Shown here one piece after another: positions 36,987 through 46,554 of a stretch of 64,000 bases of DNA. Position 1 is the first letter of the stretch. Every line of letters begins with the position of its first letter. Origin of the DNA: Bacillota bacterium. GTDB lineage: Bacteria; Bacillota; Bacilli; Paenibacillales; NBRC-103111. The DNA lies in the NCBI GenBank assembly GCA_023386955.1, contig JAEWIS010000053.1, forward strand, positions 124,001-188,000. The letters run 5' to 3'. The position numbers and the translations under genes are program-made. The notes under the pieces are model-generated. The model was not told the DNA's origin. It made no database searches and saw nothing but the letters and a program-made list of their open reading frames with translations.

Positions 36987-37206
36987 TAGCGGAAGATGGA
37001 CTTCCGTTAAAAAGGAATAGCGGAAAGGAAGTTCCGCTATCTTATGCCGCGGCGGATGGAGGTAGTGAATAGCGGAAGGGTTTTTCCGTTATTTGTCCTG
37101 GTCTGCAGGTCACTCCACTTGTGCAGCATGATTAGCGGAAAAACCGTTCCGTTAACTGCCCTTCGTTTGGCTTGCCAGGAGCTTTAGCGGAAAAAGCGTT
37201 CCGTTA
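36987..37206. repeat. Array of five 22-bp dyads, TAGCGGAA-N6-TTCCGTTA
   Basis: Copies at 36987-37009 (seven-base centre), 37018-37039, 37070-37091, 37133-37154 and 37185-37206 (six-base centres). Each has the arms TAGCGGAA and TTCCGYTA; the centre sequence differs. Start distances are 31, 52, 63 and 52. Two decayed copies appear near 36824 and 36922. Confidence 0.9.
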
Positions 37207-37255
37207 TACAACCGGGAGAGCTCGAGGTTAGGTATGTGATTTGGATAAAAGGGGT

Positions 37256-37305
37256 CCCCGCAAAGTACCTGAATCTGCTTCGGAGCCTAGCATCACTTTG
37301 TGGGG
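37256..37305 (+). promoter_or_regulatory. Leader hairpin upstream of coaBC
   Basis: An 11-bp inverted repeat CCCCGCAAAGT/ACTTTGTGGGG (one G-T pair) around a 28-base loop that itself has a GCTTCGGAGC hairpin. It ends 28 bases before coaBC and has no U tract, so it could be an mRNA leader element, an operator or an intergenic repeat. Confidence 0.6.
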
Positions 37306-37333
37306 ATGATTTCAGGATAGGAGGAGAACGGAT

Positions 37334-38557
37334 ATGCTGAAGGGAAAAACGGTGATTTTGGGTGTGTGCGGCGGGATCGCGGCTTATAAGGCGGCGGCCT
37401 TGTGCAGCAAGCTGGTGCAGGCGGGCGCCAAGGTGCGTGTCATCATGACAGAATCGGCAGCCAAGCTGGTGCAGCCTCTTACGTTTCAGGCGCTGTCGAA
37501 ATATCATGTGATTGTGGATGCCTTCGAGGAAAACGACCCCTCCGTCATCACCCATGTTGACGTGGCGGACAGTGCCGATCTGGTGATCATTGCCCCGGCA
37601 ACGGCTAACATGATCGGCAAAATGGCCAACGGCATTGCCGATGACATGCTCAGCACCACCATGCTGGTGACTCAGGCGCCGATTCTTATCGCCCCTGCCA
37701 TGAACGTGCATATGTATGCACATCCGGCGGTTCAGGCCAATATGCGGACACTGGAGCAGCGGGGGGCTTATTATGTCGAGCCCGGTGTTGGCCTCTTGGC
37801 CTGCGGCTATGTGGGCAAGGGACGTCTGGCCGAGCCGGAGGAGATTGTGGCAGCGGCGCAGCAGCTGCTGGCGAGTCTGGCGGACAGGCCTCTGGCCGGC
37901 AAAAAGGTGCTGGTTACCGCCGGAGGCACAGTGGAGCGTATTGATCCCGTCCGTTATCTGACCAACGACTCCTCCGGCAAAATGGGCTTTGCAGTAGCCG
38001 AGGCAGCCCGGGAGCTGGGCGCCGAGGTGACAGTGATTGCTGCCCGGACCAGTGCTCCGAAGCCTGCGGGTGTGGAGCTGGTGAAGGTGGAATCGGCGCT
38101 GGAGCTCCGGGAGGAAGTGCTGTCCCGGTATGCTTTTGCCGATGTGGCGGTTATGGCTGCCGCAGTGGCGGACTACCGTCCGCTCCGCCAAGAGGAGCAG
38201 AAGATCAAGAAAACCGGGGACACCCTAACCCTGGAGCTGGTCAAAAATCCGGATATCCTGCAAGAGCTGGGGGAACGGAAGAACGGCCAGCTGTTAATCG
38301 GCTTTGCTGCGGAAACGGAAAACGTGGAAGCCAATGCCCAGGGCAAGCTGAAGCGCAAACATTGCGACCTTCTGGTAGCCAATGATGTTAGCGCGGAAGG
38401 GGCCGGGTTTGGCACCGATACCAATATTATTACCATATATGGCTCCGACGGCTCCTCTCTGCCGCTGCCCCTTGTGTCCAAACGCGAGGCAGCGCTCAGG
38501 CTGATGCGGCTGGCTGCAGAGAAGCTGGGTCCGGCGGCGAAAGGGCAGGCAGAATGA
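37334..38557 (+). CDS. coaBC: Bifunctional phosphopantothenoylcysteine decarboxylase/phosphopantothenate-cysteine ligase
   Basis: A 407-residue fusion enzyme carrying out two steps of coenzyme A synthesis. The N-terminal CoaC flavoprotein part (1-180) has CGGIAAYKAA, the ATANMIGKMANGIADD block, PAMNVHMY and the catalytic loop CGYVGKGRLAEPEEI. The C-terminal CoaB part has VTAGGTVERIDPVRYLTN, SSGKMG and the later AAVADYRP and KIKK segments that bind CTP and substrate. AGGAGGAG precedes the ATG. The stop overlaps priA (ATGA). Confidence 0.95.
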   Translation: MLKGKTVILGVCGGIAAYKAAALCSKLVQAGAKVRVIMTESAAKLVQPLTFQALSKYHVIVDAFEENDPSVITHVDVADSADLVIIAPATANMIGKMANGIADDMLSTTMLVTQAPILIAPAMNVHMYAHPAVQANMRTLEQRGAYYVEPGVGLLACGYVGKGRLAEPEEIVAAAQQLLASLADRPLAGKKVLVTAGGTVERIDPVRYLTNDSSGKMGFAVAEAARELGAEVTVIAARTSAPKPAGVELVKVESALELREEVLSRYAFADVAVMAAAVADYRPLRQEEQKIKKTGDTLTLELVKNPDILQELGERKNGQLLIGFAAETENVEANAQGKLKRKHCDLLVANDVSAEGAGFGTDTNIITIYGSDGSSLPLPLVSKREAALRLMRLAAEKLGPAAKGQAE

Positions 38558-41073
38558 TTGCAAAGGTTATTGTGGACGTCCCTGTTAAGGGAACCAACCG
38601 TCCGTTTGATTATGAAGTTCCGGCCCGGTATGTTTCCTGGGTGGAAGTGGGCAGCCGGGTGGCTGTCCCTTTTGGTCCCAGGGTGGTACAGGGATTTGTG
38701 GTGGATTTGGCGGAGGAGCCCTCCGAGGATGCGGCCGGGTCCGGCAGCCGCAAATTGAAGACGGTGGACCATGTGCTGGATGTGGAGCCGCCCTTGACTC
38801 CCGAGCTGGTAGAGCTGGCCCAATGGATGAGCCGCACGTATCTTTGTCACTTGTCTGTAGCACTGGCGGCGATGCTTCCTGCAGCCTTGAAGGCCAAGGC
38901 TGAACGCAGGGTGGGCATCGGCCCGGAGGCGCTCCGGGACGGCGGCCTGGCTGAATACGGTCTGATGACAACGGAGGAAACGGAGCTCCTGGAGCATATC
39001 CGCCGGAGCAAGGGAATGCTGCCGGTGGAGCAGCTACTGGAGCGTTTCCCGGGTTCCGAGGCGCTTCTCCGCCAATGGGTAAGGCAGGGTATTCTGGCCG
39101 AGGAGCAGGTGCTGAAGGACCGGATGAACGTCAAAAAAGTGCTGACGGTGTTTGCGTGCCTGTCTCCCGAGGAGATGCTTCTCCGCGGACAGGAGCTGCC
39201 CGCTAGTGCCAAACGTCAGCGGCAGGTTCTCGAGTATGTAGCCAATCATCCGGACCCCATCCGTTTGACGGAGCTGACCTCCCTGTTAGATGTTACAGCC
39301 GGGACGGTGAAAGGTTTGGCGGATAAGGGTTTGGTCCGGCTGGAGGAAGTGGAGGTGGGCCGTGATCCGTATGCCGACAGAAGCTTCAAAAGAACCTCTC
39401 CTTTGCCTCTTACTGTGGAGCAATCACAGGTATTTTCCAATATATTCCACGCGGTGAAATCGGCAACCCACACCATGTTCCTGCTTCACGGTGTAACCGG
39501 CAGCGGCAAAACCGAGGTTTATATGCAATCCATCCAGACATGTCTGGATGAGGGGAAAGAAGCCATTGTGCTGGTTCCCGAAATATCCCTGACTCCGCAA
39601 ATGGTGGAGCGCTTCAAGGGCAGGTTCGGGGCTGATGTGGCGGTGCTCCACAGCCGGCTGTCCAACGGGGAGCGCTACGATGAATGGCGCAAGATCTCCG
39701 CCGGGCGCGTGAGAGTGGTGATTGGCGCACGCTCGGCGGTTTTTGCCCCTTTTAAGAAGCTGGGGCTGGTGATTATCGATGAAGAGCATGAATCCTCCTA
39801 TAAGCAGGAGGAAAGCCCCAAGTATCACGCCCGGGAGGTAGCCGCCGCCAGAGGGAGAGCCTCAGGCGCTTCCGTTGTGCTGGGCTCCGCAACCCCCTCG
39901 CTGGAAAGCTGGCAGGCTGCCGTCCAGGGCAAGTATAAGCTGCTTGTGATGGCCGAACGGGTGGAAGGGCGCCCCCTGCCTCCCGTACGCATCGTGGATA
40001 TGCGCCAGGAGCTGTATGGCGGCAACCGGTCCATGTTCAGCAAACCCCTCTTCGAAGGAATCAAGAGCCGCCTGGAAAAAGGCGAGCAGTCGGTGCTGCT
40101 TTTAAACCGGCGGGGGTATTCCACCTTCGTCATGTGCCGCTCCTGCGGTTATACAGCAGGGTGTCCTCATTGCGATATTTCACTGACCTACCATCAAACC
40201 TCAAGCATGATGCGCTGCCATTACTGCGGGTATACGGAGCGCCAGCCGGCGGTTTGCCCGGAGTGCGGGAGTGAGCATATCCGTTATTTCGGCACCGGCA
40301 CCCAGCGGGTGGAGGAGGAGCTGGCGAAGCTGTTTCCGGGTATCCGGGTTATCCGGATGGACGTGGACACCACCACGGAGAAGGGCGCCCATGAGAAGCT
40401 GCTTACCCAGTTCCGCCAAAAAAAGGGGGACGTTCTTCTTGGTACACAGATGGTGGCCAAGGGTTTGGATTTTCCCGATGTGACACTGGTGGGGGTGATT
40501 ACGGCGGATACCATGCTGAACCTGCCGGACTTCCGCTCCTCAGAGCGGACCTTCCAGCTTCTCACCCAGGTGGCCGGTCGTGCCGGCAGGCATCATCTCC
40601 CCGGGGAGGTATTCGTGCAGACCTATACGCCGGAGCACTACAGCGTTACGGCCGCCGGAGGCCATGATTTCCACCGCTTCGCGGAGCAGGAGCTGGAGCA
40701 CCGGGTGCGGGGAGGTTACCCGCCGTTTTGCCGGCTGATTCTCATAACCTTAAGCCATACGGAGCTGGCCCTTCTGGTCAAAACCTCGGAGGCGATGGTG
40801 AACCGGCTGAAGGCGCTGGCCAGAGAAGAGGGGATTCCCGGCTTTATAGAAGAGGCGGGCGGAGCCCAGAAGCGTGCCTTGGACGTGCTGGGGCCGGTTG
40901 CGTCGCCCATTCCCCGAATCAAGGATAGATATCGGTTCCAATGCATGGTAAAATATCGGGGAGATCAACCGGCCTCCGACCTGGTGGCGCGGGCTGTGGA
41001 AGCCTTCGATGAGGTTTGCCGGCAGACCAAGCTGACCATCAGCGTGGACGTGGATCCTCAGGTGTTAATGTAG
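38554..41073 (+). CDS. priA: Primosomal protein N' (replication restart helicase)
   Basis: An 839-residue PriA helicase, which recognises stalled forks and reloads the replicative helicase. It has an N-terminal 3'-DNA-binding domain (about 1-105), a winged-helix region, Walker A GVTGSGKTEVY near residue 315, the DEEH box (IIDEEHESSYKQ), a GSATPSLES motif III, and a zinc region with CRSCGYTAGCPHC and CHYCGYTERQPAVCPEC (eight cysteines), then the helicase C domain with QVAGRAGRH. GATGA coupling to coaBC places it in the coaBC-priA-def-fmt series known from B. subtilis. Confidence 0.95.
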   Translation: MIAKVIVDVPVKGTNRPFDYEVPARYVSWVEVGSRVAVPFGPRVVQGFVVDLAEEPSEDAAGSGSRKLKTVDHVLDVEPPLTPELVELAQWMSRTYLCHLSVALAAMLPAALKAKAERRVGIGPEALRDGGLAEYGLMTTEETELLEHIRRSKGMLPVEQLLERFPGSEALLRQWVRQGILAEEQVLKDRMNVKKVLTVFACLSPEEMLLRGQELPASAKRQRQVLEYVANHPDPIRLTELTSLLDVTAGTVKGLADKGLVRLEEVEVGRDPYADRSFKRTSPLPLTVEQSQVFSNIFHAVKSATHTMFLLHGVTGSGKTEVYMQSIQTCLDEGKEAIVLVPEISLTPQMVERFKGRFGADVAVLHSRLSNGERYDEWRKISAGRVRVVIGARSAVFAPFKKLGLVIIDEEHESSYKQEESPKYHAREVAAARGRASGASVVLGSATPSLESWQAAVQGKYKLLVMAERVEGRPLPPVRIVDMRQELYGGNRSMFSKPLFEGIKSRLEKGEQSVLLLNRRGYSTFVMCRSCGYTAGCPHCDISLTYHQTSSMMRCHYCGYTERQPAVCPECGSEHIRYFGTGTQRVEEELAKLFPGIRVIRMDVDTTTEKGAHEKLLTQFRQKKGDVLLGTQMVAKGLDFPDVTLVGVITADTMLNLPDFRSSERTFQLLTQVAGRAGRHHLPGEVFVQTYTPEHYSVTAAGGHDFHRFAEQELEHRVRGGYPPFCRLILITLSHTELALLVKTSEAMVNRLKALAREEGIPGFIEEAGGAQKRALDVLGPVASPIPRIKDRYRFQCMVKYRGDQPASDLVARAVEAFDEVCRQTKLTISVDVDPQVLM

Positions 41074-41141
41074 CGGGAAACGCGGGACGTTTCTAGCTTA
41101 ACGCTTATACAATCCAAAACTCTGTTAAGGCAGGTGCCCTT

Positions 41142-41624
41142 ATGGCAATTCGTTTTATTGTAAAAGAACCAGATCCGGTGCTGCGGGAGCATGCGAAACC
41201 GGTACCCAAAATCACTCCCAACATCCACAAGCTGTTGGATGACATGGCGGACACTATGTATGAAGCCCAAGGAGTGGGCCTGGCTGCACCGCAGGTGGGG
41301 ATTTTGAAGCGGGTCATTGTAATGGACTGCGGTGAGGAATACGGCGGGCTGATCGAGCTGATCAATCCTGAAATTATCAAGAAGGAAGGGGAACAGTTCG
41401 GTCCGGAGGGCTGCTTGAGCATACCCGGTCTGCAAGGGGATGTGCGCCGCGCCCAGAAGTGCACCGTGAAGGGCTGGGACCGCAACGGCCAGGAAATCGA
41501 GATTGAGGGCGAGGAGCTCCTGGCCCGCTGCATCCAGCATGAGGTGGATCACCTGAACGGCGTCCTGTTCCTTGACGTGGCTGAGCGGGTGTACCGTCCC
41601 GATCCGGAGGAAGATAGAGCGTGA
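41142..41624 (+). CDS. def: Peptide deformylase
   Basis: A 160-residue metalloenzyme that removes the N-formyl group from new proteins. All three motifs are present: [18 protein letters not shown] (metal-binding Cys) and QHEVDHLNG (two His and catalytic Glu). The length and motif forms suggest the shorter class of deformylase. AAGGCAGGTG precedes the ATG. The last bases overlap the fmt start codon (GTGA), coupling deformylase to the formyltransferase that creates its substrate. Confidence 0.95.
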   Translation: MAIRFIVKEPDPVLREHAKPVPKITPNIHKLLDDMADTMYEAQGVGLAAPQVGILKRVIVMDCGEEYGGLIELINPEIIKKEGEQFGPEGCLSIPGLQGDVRRAQKCTVKGWDRNGQEIEIEGEELLARCIQHEVDHLNGVLFLDVAERVYRPDPEEDRA

Positions 41625-42607
41625 AGGATACACTCCGGATCATATTTATGGGCACCCCGGATTTTGCCGTTCCTTCCTTGCAGGTGCTGCTGGAGGAGGG
41701 GTATCAGGTGGTGCTTGCCGTCACCCAGCCGGACCGTCCCAAAGGCCGCAAGCGGGTTCTGACCCCACCGCCGGTGAAGGAAGCAGCGCTTCGCGCCGGC
41801 ATTCCTGTCTTCCAGCCGGAGCGGATCCGGCGTGAGGAAGCCATCCGGCAGGTAGCCGAATACAAACCCGATCTGATCGTGACCGCTGCCTTCGGACAGT
41901 TTCTGCCCAAGGCGGTGCTGGAGATGCCCAGATACGGCTGCATCAACGTTCACGCCTCCCTGCTGCCCAAATACAGAGGCGGCGCCCCCATCCATCATGC
42001 GGTGATGGCCGGGGAAGCGGAAACAGGCGTAACCCTTATATACATGGCGGAGGGGATGGATACGGGGGACATGATCTCCCGTGTGGCCATTCCCATCCGT
42101 GACGAGGACAATACGGGGATTCTGTTCGATAAGTTGGCCCGGGAAGGGGCCGAGCTGCTGCGCCGCACCCTGCCGGAGCTCCTGGCGGGCCGGATTCAGG
42201 CGGAGCCGCAGAAGCATAAAGAAGCCATCCTGTCCCCCAATATCCGCCGGGAGGATGAATTTGTAGATTGGAACCGCCCGGCGCGGATGGTATGGAACCA
42301 TATTCGTGGGCTTAGTCCCTGGCCTGTGGCCTCCACTACCTGGAACGGAGAGAATTTCAAGCTGTGGGCAGCGCGTCTTCCGGAAGCGGCACAAGCAGGC
42401 GGAACACCTGCCCTGCCCGGAACAGTGCTGGCCGTGGAGGATCAGGGCATTCTGGTTATGGCCCAGGACGGTCCGGTTCTGCTGACAGAGGTGCAGCCCG
42501 CAGGCAAAAAAGCCATGCCCGTTTCCCAGTTTCGCATGGGATCAGCCATGAAGCCGGGAGATGTGCTGGGGCAAAAGGAAATACCGAATGAAAATAAGCC
42601 GGGATAA
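41621..42607 (+). CDS. fmt: Methionyl-tRNA formyltransferase
   Basis: A 328-residue enzyme that formylates initiator Met-tRNA using 10-formyl-THF. The N-terminal formyltransferase domain begins with [13 protein letters not shown] and has the catalytic [16 protein letters not shown] block and the [13 protein letters not shown] segment. The smaller C-terminal tRNA-binding barrel starts near residue 210. The start is GTG overlapping def by four bases. A cupin gene begins inside its last codons. Confidence 0.95.
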   Translation: MKDTLRIIFMGTPDFAVPSLQVLLEEGYQVVLAVTQPDRPKGRKRVLTPPPVKEAALRAGIPVFQPERIRREEAIRQVAEYKPDLIVTAAFGQFLPKAVLEMPRYGCINVHASLLPKYRGGAPIHHAVMAGEAETGVTLIYMAEGMDTGDMISRVAIPIRDEDNTGILFDKLAREGAELLRRTLPELLAGRIQAEPQKHKEAILSPNIRREDEFVDWNRPARMVWNHIRGLSPWPVASTTWNGENFKLWAARLPEAAQAGGTPALPGTVLAVEDQGILVMAQDGPVLLTEVQPAGKKAMPVSQFRMGSAMKPGDVLGQKEIPNENKPG

Positions 42608-42947
42608 TGCGGAGCACTATATATGGGGTGAAGCCTGTGACGGCTGGCATCTGGTCAAGGATGGGCAGCTCAGCGTCATCCATGAAAGAATGCCTCCCGC
42701 CACGGCTGAGGTCCGGCATTACCATAGCCTGTCCAGGCAGTTTTTCTTCGTGCTGTCCGGGCAGGCGGTTTTGGAATCGGCAGGGGTGCAGGTTGTGCTG
42801 AATCCCCGGGAGGGATTGGAGATTCCCCCGGGCGTTCCTCACCAGATGATGAATCTGTCGGGGGAGCCGGTGGAATTTCTTGTGGTTTCCACACCGCCCG
42901 CCCAAGGGGACAGGATCGCAGCCGGTCCGCCGGACGGCGGGCTTTAA
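42588..42947 (+). CDS. Cupin domain protein
   Basis: A 119-residue single-domain cupin. Cupin motif 1 appears in modified form around VRHYHSLSRQFFFVLSGQAVLE (shown here as two halves: the metal-binding His-Tyr-His region and the FVLSG strand), and motif 2 as PREGLEIPPGVPHQMMNLS. The protein could bind a metal and a small ligand, but no reaction can be assigned. It starts 20 bases inside fmt behind AAAGGAA, so it is part of the same operon although it is absent from the B. subtilis order. Confidence 0.8.
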   Translation: MKISRDNAEHYIWGEACDGWHLVKDGQLSVIHERMPPATAEVRHYHSLSRQFFFVLSGQAVLESAGVQVVLNPREGLEIPPGVPHQMMNLSGEPVEFLVVSTPPAQGDRIAAGPPDGGL

Positions 42948-42976
42948 GTTTATAATGGAGCAGGAGGAGCAAGACG

Positions 42977-44359
42977 TTGACTAAAGGTTCGATGAATCGT
43001 CCGGGAAAGAAACCCGGGGCACGCGAAGCGGCCATGGATGTGCTGACCCGGGTAGATCAGGATCAGGCTTACAGCAATCTGCTCTTGAACCAAACGCTGG
43101 AGAAGCTGAAGCTGGAGCGCCACGAGGCGGCTTTGGCGACAGAGCTGGTTTACGGCACCATCCAGCGGCTGAACACGATAGATTATTTCCTGGGGCGTTT
43201 CGCCGCCAAAGGACTGGAAAGGCTCCAACCGTGGGTTCGGAGCCTTCTTCGCTTGAGTTTTTACCAAATTCGCTACCTGGACCGGATTCCTCCCCATGCT
43301 GCCGTCAACGAGGCGGTGGAGCTGGCCAAACGCCGTGGCCATGCGGGAGTCGCCGGCCTGGTCAACGGCATTCTCCGCAATGTGCTGCGGGAGAAGGCGC
43401 GTTTGACACTGCCGGAGGGCCTGCCTCCTGCGCAAAAGATCGCATTGGAGGAATCCCATCCGGAATGGATGGTCAAACGCTGGCTCGCCCGGTACGGGGA
43501 GGAAGAGGCCCGTGCCATATGCCGGACCAACAACGAACCGCCTAAGGTGAGCCTGCGTGTGAACCCGCTCAAGGGCGGGCGTGATGCGCTTGCCGGGCGG
43601 CTGGCGGAAGCCGGGGTGGAAACGCAGCCCTCCCTGCTTGCGCCGGATGGGCTGGTAGCTGTTTCAGGCGGCAGGCTGGGCGGCCATCCGCTGTTTACTG
43701 CCGGAGAGTTCTCCATCCAAGACGAAAGCTCCATGCTGGTAGCCCGTGTTGTGGCTCCGGCGGCAGGGATGCGCGTGCTGGACTGCTGTGCCGCCCCCGG
43801 AGGAAAAACGGCCCATATGGCCGAGCTGATGGAAGGAAGGGGTGAAGTAGTGGCGGCGGATCTCCATGAACACAAGGAGGCCCTGATCCGGGACCAGGCC
43901 AACCGTCTGGGACTTCGGAATATCCGGACTGTAGTGTCGGATGCCCGAAAGCTGGATGAGAAGTTTCCCGCTGCGAGCTTCGACCGGATTCTTCTGGACG
44001 CGCCTTGCTCAGGCCTGGGGGTCATCGGGCGCAAACCGGATTTGAAATGGACCAAAACCGAAGGGGACATTGCAGAGATTGCAGGGCTCCAGCGGAGCAT
44101 TCTGCAAGCCGTTCACAAGCTGTTGAAGCCGGGCGGGATCCTGGTCTACAGCACCTGCACCACGGAGCCGGAGGAAAATACCGAGCAGGTGCAGCGTTTC
44201 CTGGCCGAGGAGCCGGGCTTCGTGCTGGAGCCGTTCCCCGAAGGGCTGCTCCCGGAAGGAGTAGCCAGGGAAGCAGGCGCGGCGGGTATGCTGCAGCTCC
44301 TGCCGCAGGACTACGGCTCGGACGGCTTCTTTATCGCCCGTTTGCGGAGGCAGGAGTAA
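42977..44359 (+). CDS. rsmB: 16S rRNA (cytosine967-C5)-methyltransferase
   Basis: A 460-residue SAM-dependent RNA methyltransferase. An N-terminal NusB-like RNA-binding domain (about 12-145) precedes a short linker and a Rossmann-type methyltransferase with CCAAPGGKTAHMAEL, DAPCSGLGVIGRKPD and STCTTEPEENT; the two cysteines in APCSG and STCT-type motifs are the usual catalytic pair of m5C enzymes. The start is TTG with AGGAGGAG seven bases upstream; ATG 42992 would be too far from this site. It follows the cupin gene by 29 bases. Confidence 0.92.
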   Translation: MTKGSMNRPGKKPGAREAAMDVLTRVDQDQAYSNLLLNQTLEKLKLERHEAALATELVYGTIQRLNTIDYFLGRFAAKGLERLQPWVRSLLRLSFYQIRYLDRIPPHAAVNEAVELAKRRGHAGVAGLVNGILRNVLREKARLTLPEGLPPAQKIALEESHPEWMVKRWLARYGEEEARAICRTNNEPPKVSLRVNPLKGGRDALAGRLAEAGVETQPSLLAPDGLVAVSGGRLGGHPLFTAGEFSIQDESSMLVARVVAPAAGMRVLDCCAAPGGKTAHMAELMEGRGEVVAADLHEHKEALIRDQANRLGLRNIRTVVSDARKLDEKFPAASFDRILLDAPCSGLGVIGRKPDLKWTKTEGDIAEIAGLQRSILQAVHKLLKPGGILVYSTCTTEPEENTEQVQRFLAEEPGFVLEPFPEGLLPEGVAREAGAAGMLQLLPQDYGSDGFFIARLRRQE

Positions 44360-44417
44360 GCGTCCCTGTCCCGTTGCCCGGTAGGGTTGCCCAGTTTGGC
44401 TGCTGCTCTCCATGATA

Positions 44418-44590
44418 CGGATCTACGATCCGCTATTTAGCTCATGTTGCCGGTTTTTTGATTTTCGCGGACAGAGGATCCGTTATTTGGCTCCATGTGG
44501 GCTCAAATCCCCTGATTTTCAGTAAATAGCGGCTTTAAGTGTCCGTGTAAAAGGAAAACCGGCGGATTCCCGCCAAATAGCGGAACCACG
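44418..44590. repeat. Four-copy repeat array with CCGYTATTT core, two forward and two inverted
   Basis: Forward cores CCGCTATTT and CCGTTATTT start at 44430 and 44480, each followed by A/G-GCTC and about 30 bases later by GATTTTC. Inverted cores AAATAGCGG start at 44524 and 44575. Most units are preceded by CGGAC at six to nine bases. Distances are 50, 44 and 51. Confidence 0.88.
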
Positions 44591-44622
44591 GTCCGCCAAG
44601 GAACTTTTTCCGGCAGCGGCGG

Positions 44623-44650
44623 GGCGGGATTGCGTTATCCCGCCTTTTTT
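44623..44650 (+). terminator. Intrinsic terminator upstream of rlmN
   Basis: An eight-bp stem GGCGGGAT/ATCCCGCC with a six-base loop and six T. It most likely ends transcripts coming from rsmB, after the repeat array. Confidence 0.9.
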
Positions 44651-44739
44651 CGTTACAATAATATAGTGGAGACTGTCCGGGAGTACGCCGCCGGACAAAC
44701 TCACGAGATACGAAATCTAAAAAAGCAGGTTGTGAGAAT

Positions 44740-45789
44740 ATGAAGCCTTTTGTATATGATTATTCGCTGGAGGAATGGCAGCAGTGGATGAAGGACAACG
44801 GCGAACAGGCTTTCCGCGGCGGACAGGTATTCGATTGGCTTTATGTCAAGCGGGTTTCGTCCTTCGAGGAAATGAGCAATCTTTCCAAGGGATTGCGTGA
44901 AAAGCTGGCCGCCCAGTTCGAATTTGTCACCCTCCGGGAAATCGACCGTTACCAGTCCAAGGACGGTACGGTGAAATTCCTGTTTGAGCTGCAGGACAAA
45001 AACGCCATTGAAACGGTTATCATGAAGCATAACTACGGCAACAGCGTCTGTGTCACCACCCAGGTAGGCTGCCGGATCGGCTGCACCTTCTGCGCGTCCA
45101 CCCTGGGCGGTCTGAAGCGGGATCTGCGCCCCGGCGAAATCGTAGCCCAAATCGTCAAGTCCCAGCAGCTGCTTGACGCAACAGAGGAGCGGGTATCCAG
45201 CATTGTCGTAATGGGCATCGGGGAGCCCTTCGAGAACTATGAGGCCACCATGAAGTTCCTCCGGCTCATGACCCATGAGAAGGGGCTGAACATCGGCCAG
45301 CGGCACATTACCGTGTCCACCAGCGGCATCGTTCCGGCTATCTACAAGTTCACGGAAGAGGATACCCAGATTAATCTGGCCATCTCCATCCATGCGCCCA
45401 ACGATACCCTCCGGTCCAAGCTGATGCCGGTGAACCGGCGGTATCCTCTGGCGGACCTGCTGGATGCTTGCAGACACTATACGGAAAAATCCGGGCGCCG
45501 GCTGACCTTTGAATATGCGCTGATGGGCGGTGTCAACGACAAGGCGGAGCATGCCGAGGAGCTGGCATCGGTGCTCAAAACCATCCCGTTAAGCCATGTC
45601 AATCTGATCCCGGTGAATTTCGTCCAAGAACGGAATTATGTGAGAACAACGCGGGATGATATCTTCAACTTCCAGCGGATTCTGGAACGCAACAAAATCA
45701 ATGCGACGATCAGGCGGGAGCAGGGCGGGGATATTGCCGCCGCATGCGGCCAGCTTCGGGCGAAGCATATGGAGTCGAGTCAGAGGTGA
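44740..45789 (+). CDS. rlmN: 23S rRNA (adenine2503-C2)/tRNA (adenine37-C2)-methyltransferase
   Basis: A 349-residue radical SAM enzyme. The iron-sulfur motif [10 protein letters not shown] lies within [19 protein letters not shown], near residue 108; [10 protein letters not shown] binds SAM; and a C-terminal cysteine in [12 protein letters not shown] is the expected methyl carrier or resolving Cys. It methylates A2503 in the peptidyl transferase centre. A well-spaced site is not obvious before the ATG (AAAGCAGG lies about seven bases upstream). It starts a run rlmN-prpC-prkC-rsgA-rpe as in B. subtilis. Confidence 0.95.
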   Translation: MKPFVYDYSLEEWQQWMKDNGEQAFRGGQVFDWLYVKRVSSFEEMSNLSKGLREKLAAQFEFVTLREIDRYQSKDGTVKFLFELQDKNAIETVIMKHNYGNSVCVTTQVGCRIGCTFCASTLGGLKRDLRPGEIVAQIVKSQQLLDATEERVSSIVVMGIGEPFENYEATMKFLRLMTHEKGLNIGQRHITVSTSGIVPAIYKFTEEDTQINLAISIHAPNDTLRSKLMPVNRRYPLADLLDACRHYTEKSGRRLTFEYALMGGVNDKAEHAEELASVLKTIPLSHVNLIPVNFVQERNYVRTTRDDIFNFQRILERNKINATIRREQGGDIAAACGQLRAKHMESSQR

Positions 45790-45794
45790 ATAGA

Positions 45795-46553
45795 ATGCGG
45801 ACAGCGGAAAGAACGGATGTCGGCAGAATCCGCTCGGTCAATGAAGACCGGGCGGTGATCCTGCCGGAAAAATACGGTACGGTGATTGCCATTATTGCCG
45901 ATGGTATGGGCGGCCACCAAGCCGGTGATATTGCCAGCCAGCTGGCTATTGAGAAAATCCGGGAGGAGTTGTCCGGATTGCCCGAAGGGGCTACGTTGGA
46001 GGAGCGCAAGGTTGCCATCCGGCTGGCGGTAGAGGCGGCCAACGCCGAGGTCTACCGGCAGGCCTCCCAGCGGGAGCAGCTGCGGGGAATGGGCACCACC
46101 GTTGTAGTCAGTCTGGCTACACCCGACCAGCTGGTGGTGGGCCATATCGGCGACAGCCGCGCTTATCTGGCGGCAGACAGCCGCTTGGTTCAATTAACCG
46201 AAGACCATTCCCTGGTGAATGAGCTTTTGAAGAGCGGGCAGATTACCCGGGAGGAAGCGGACCACCATCCCCGCCGCAATGTACTGCTCCGGGCCTTGGG
46301 CACGGATACGGAGGTTCAGGTGGATGTGGTGGAGCACAGTTGGACAGAAGGGGATATTCTTCTGATGTGCAGCGACGGGCTCAGCAATATGGTGAACGAG
46401 GAAGAATGCCTGGAGGTTTTGCAATCGGAGCATTCGTTGGAGCATAAGGTGGACGAGCTGGTGGAGCGCGCCCTGTCGGCCGGCGGGGACGATAATGTGA
46501 CCGTTGTTTTGATTGAGAACCGGCCTGCGGAAGCTTCCGGTAAAGAGGGGTGA
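45795..46553 (+). CDS. prpC: PP2C-type protein phosphatase
   Basis: A 252-residue Stp1/PrpC-type Ser/Thr phosphatase that reverses PrkC phosphorylation. Metal-binding motifs are present in order: RSVNEDRAVI, DGMGGHQAGD, GDSRAYL, CSDGLSNM and GGDDNVTVVLI. AGAGGTG upstream supports ATG 45795; earlier in-frame codons lie inside rlmN. The stop is one base before the prkC ATG. Confidence 0.95.
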   Translation: MRTAERTDVGRIRSVNEDRAVILPEKYGTVIAIIADGMGGHQAGDIASQLAIEKIREELSGLPEGATLEERKVAIRLAVEAANAEVYRQASQREQLRGMGTTVVVSLATPDQLVVGHIGDSRAYLAADSRLVQLTEDHSLVNELLKSGQITREEADHHPRRNVLLRALGTDTEVQVDVVEHSWTEGDILLMCSDGLSNMVNEEECLEVLQSEHSLEHKVDELVERALSAGGDDNVTVVLIENRPAEASGKEG

Positions 46554-46554
46554 G

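Larger units (their letters stand above)
36795..37333. other. Intergenic region with dyad repeat array and coaBC leader hairpin
   Basis: About 540 bases with no gene. It contains the TAGCGGAA...TTCCGTTA array described separately (36987-37206, with degenerate copies near 36824 and 36922) and a long leader hairpin (37256-37305). Confidence 0.7.
44360..44739. other. Intergenic region with repeat array and terminator
   Basis: About 380 bases with no gene. It contains four units of the CCGYTATT repeat (44418-44590) followed by an intrinsic terminator (44623-44650), and then the leader of rlmN. Confidence 0.7.

Noticed and set aside
36987..37206. CRISPR array
   Set aside because: Repeats are palindromic dyads of 22 bp with unequal spacing (31-63 bp start to start), only five copies, variable centres, and no cas genes nearby.
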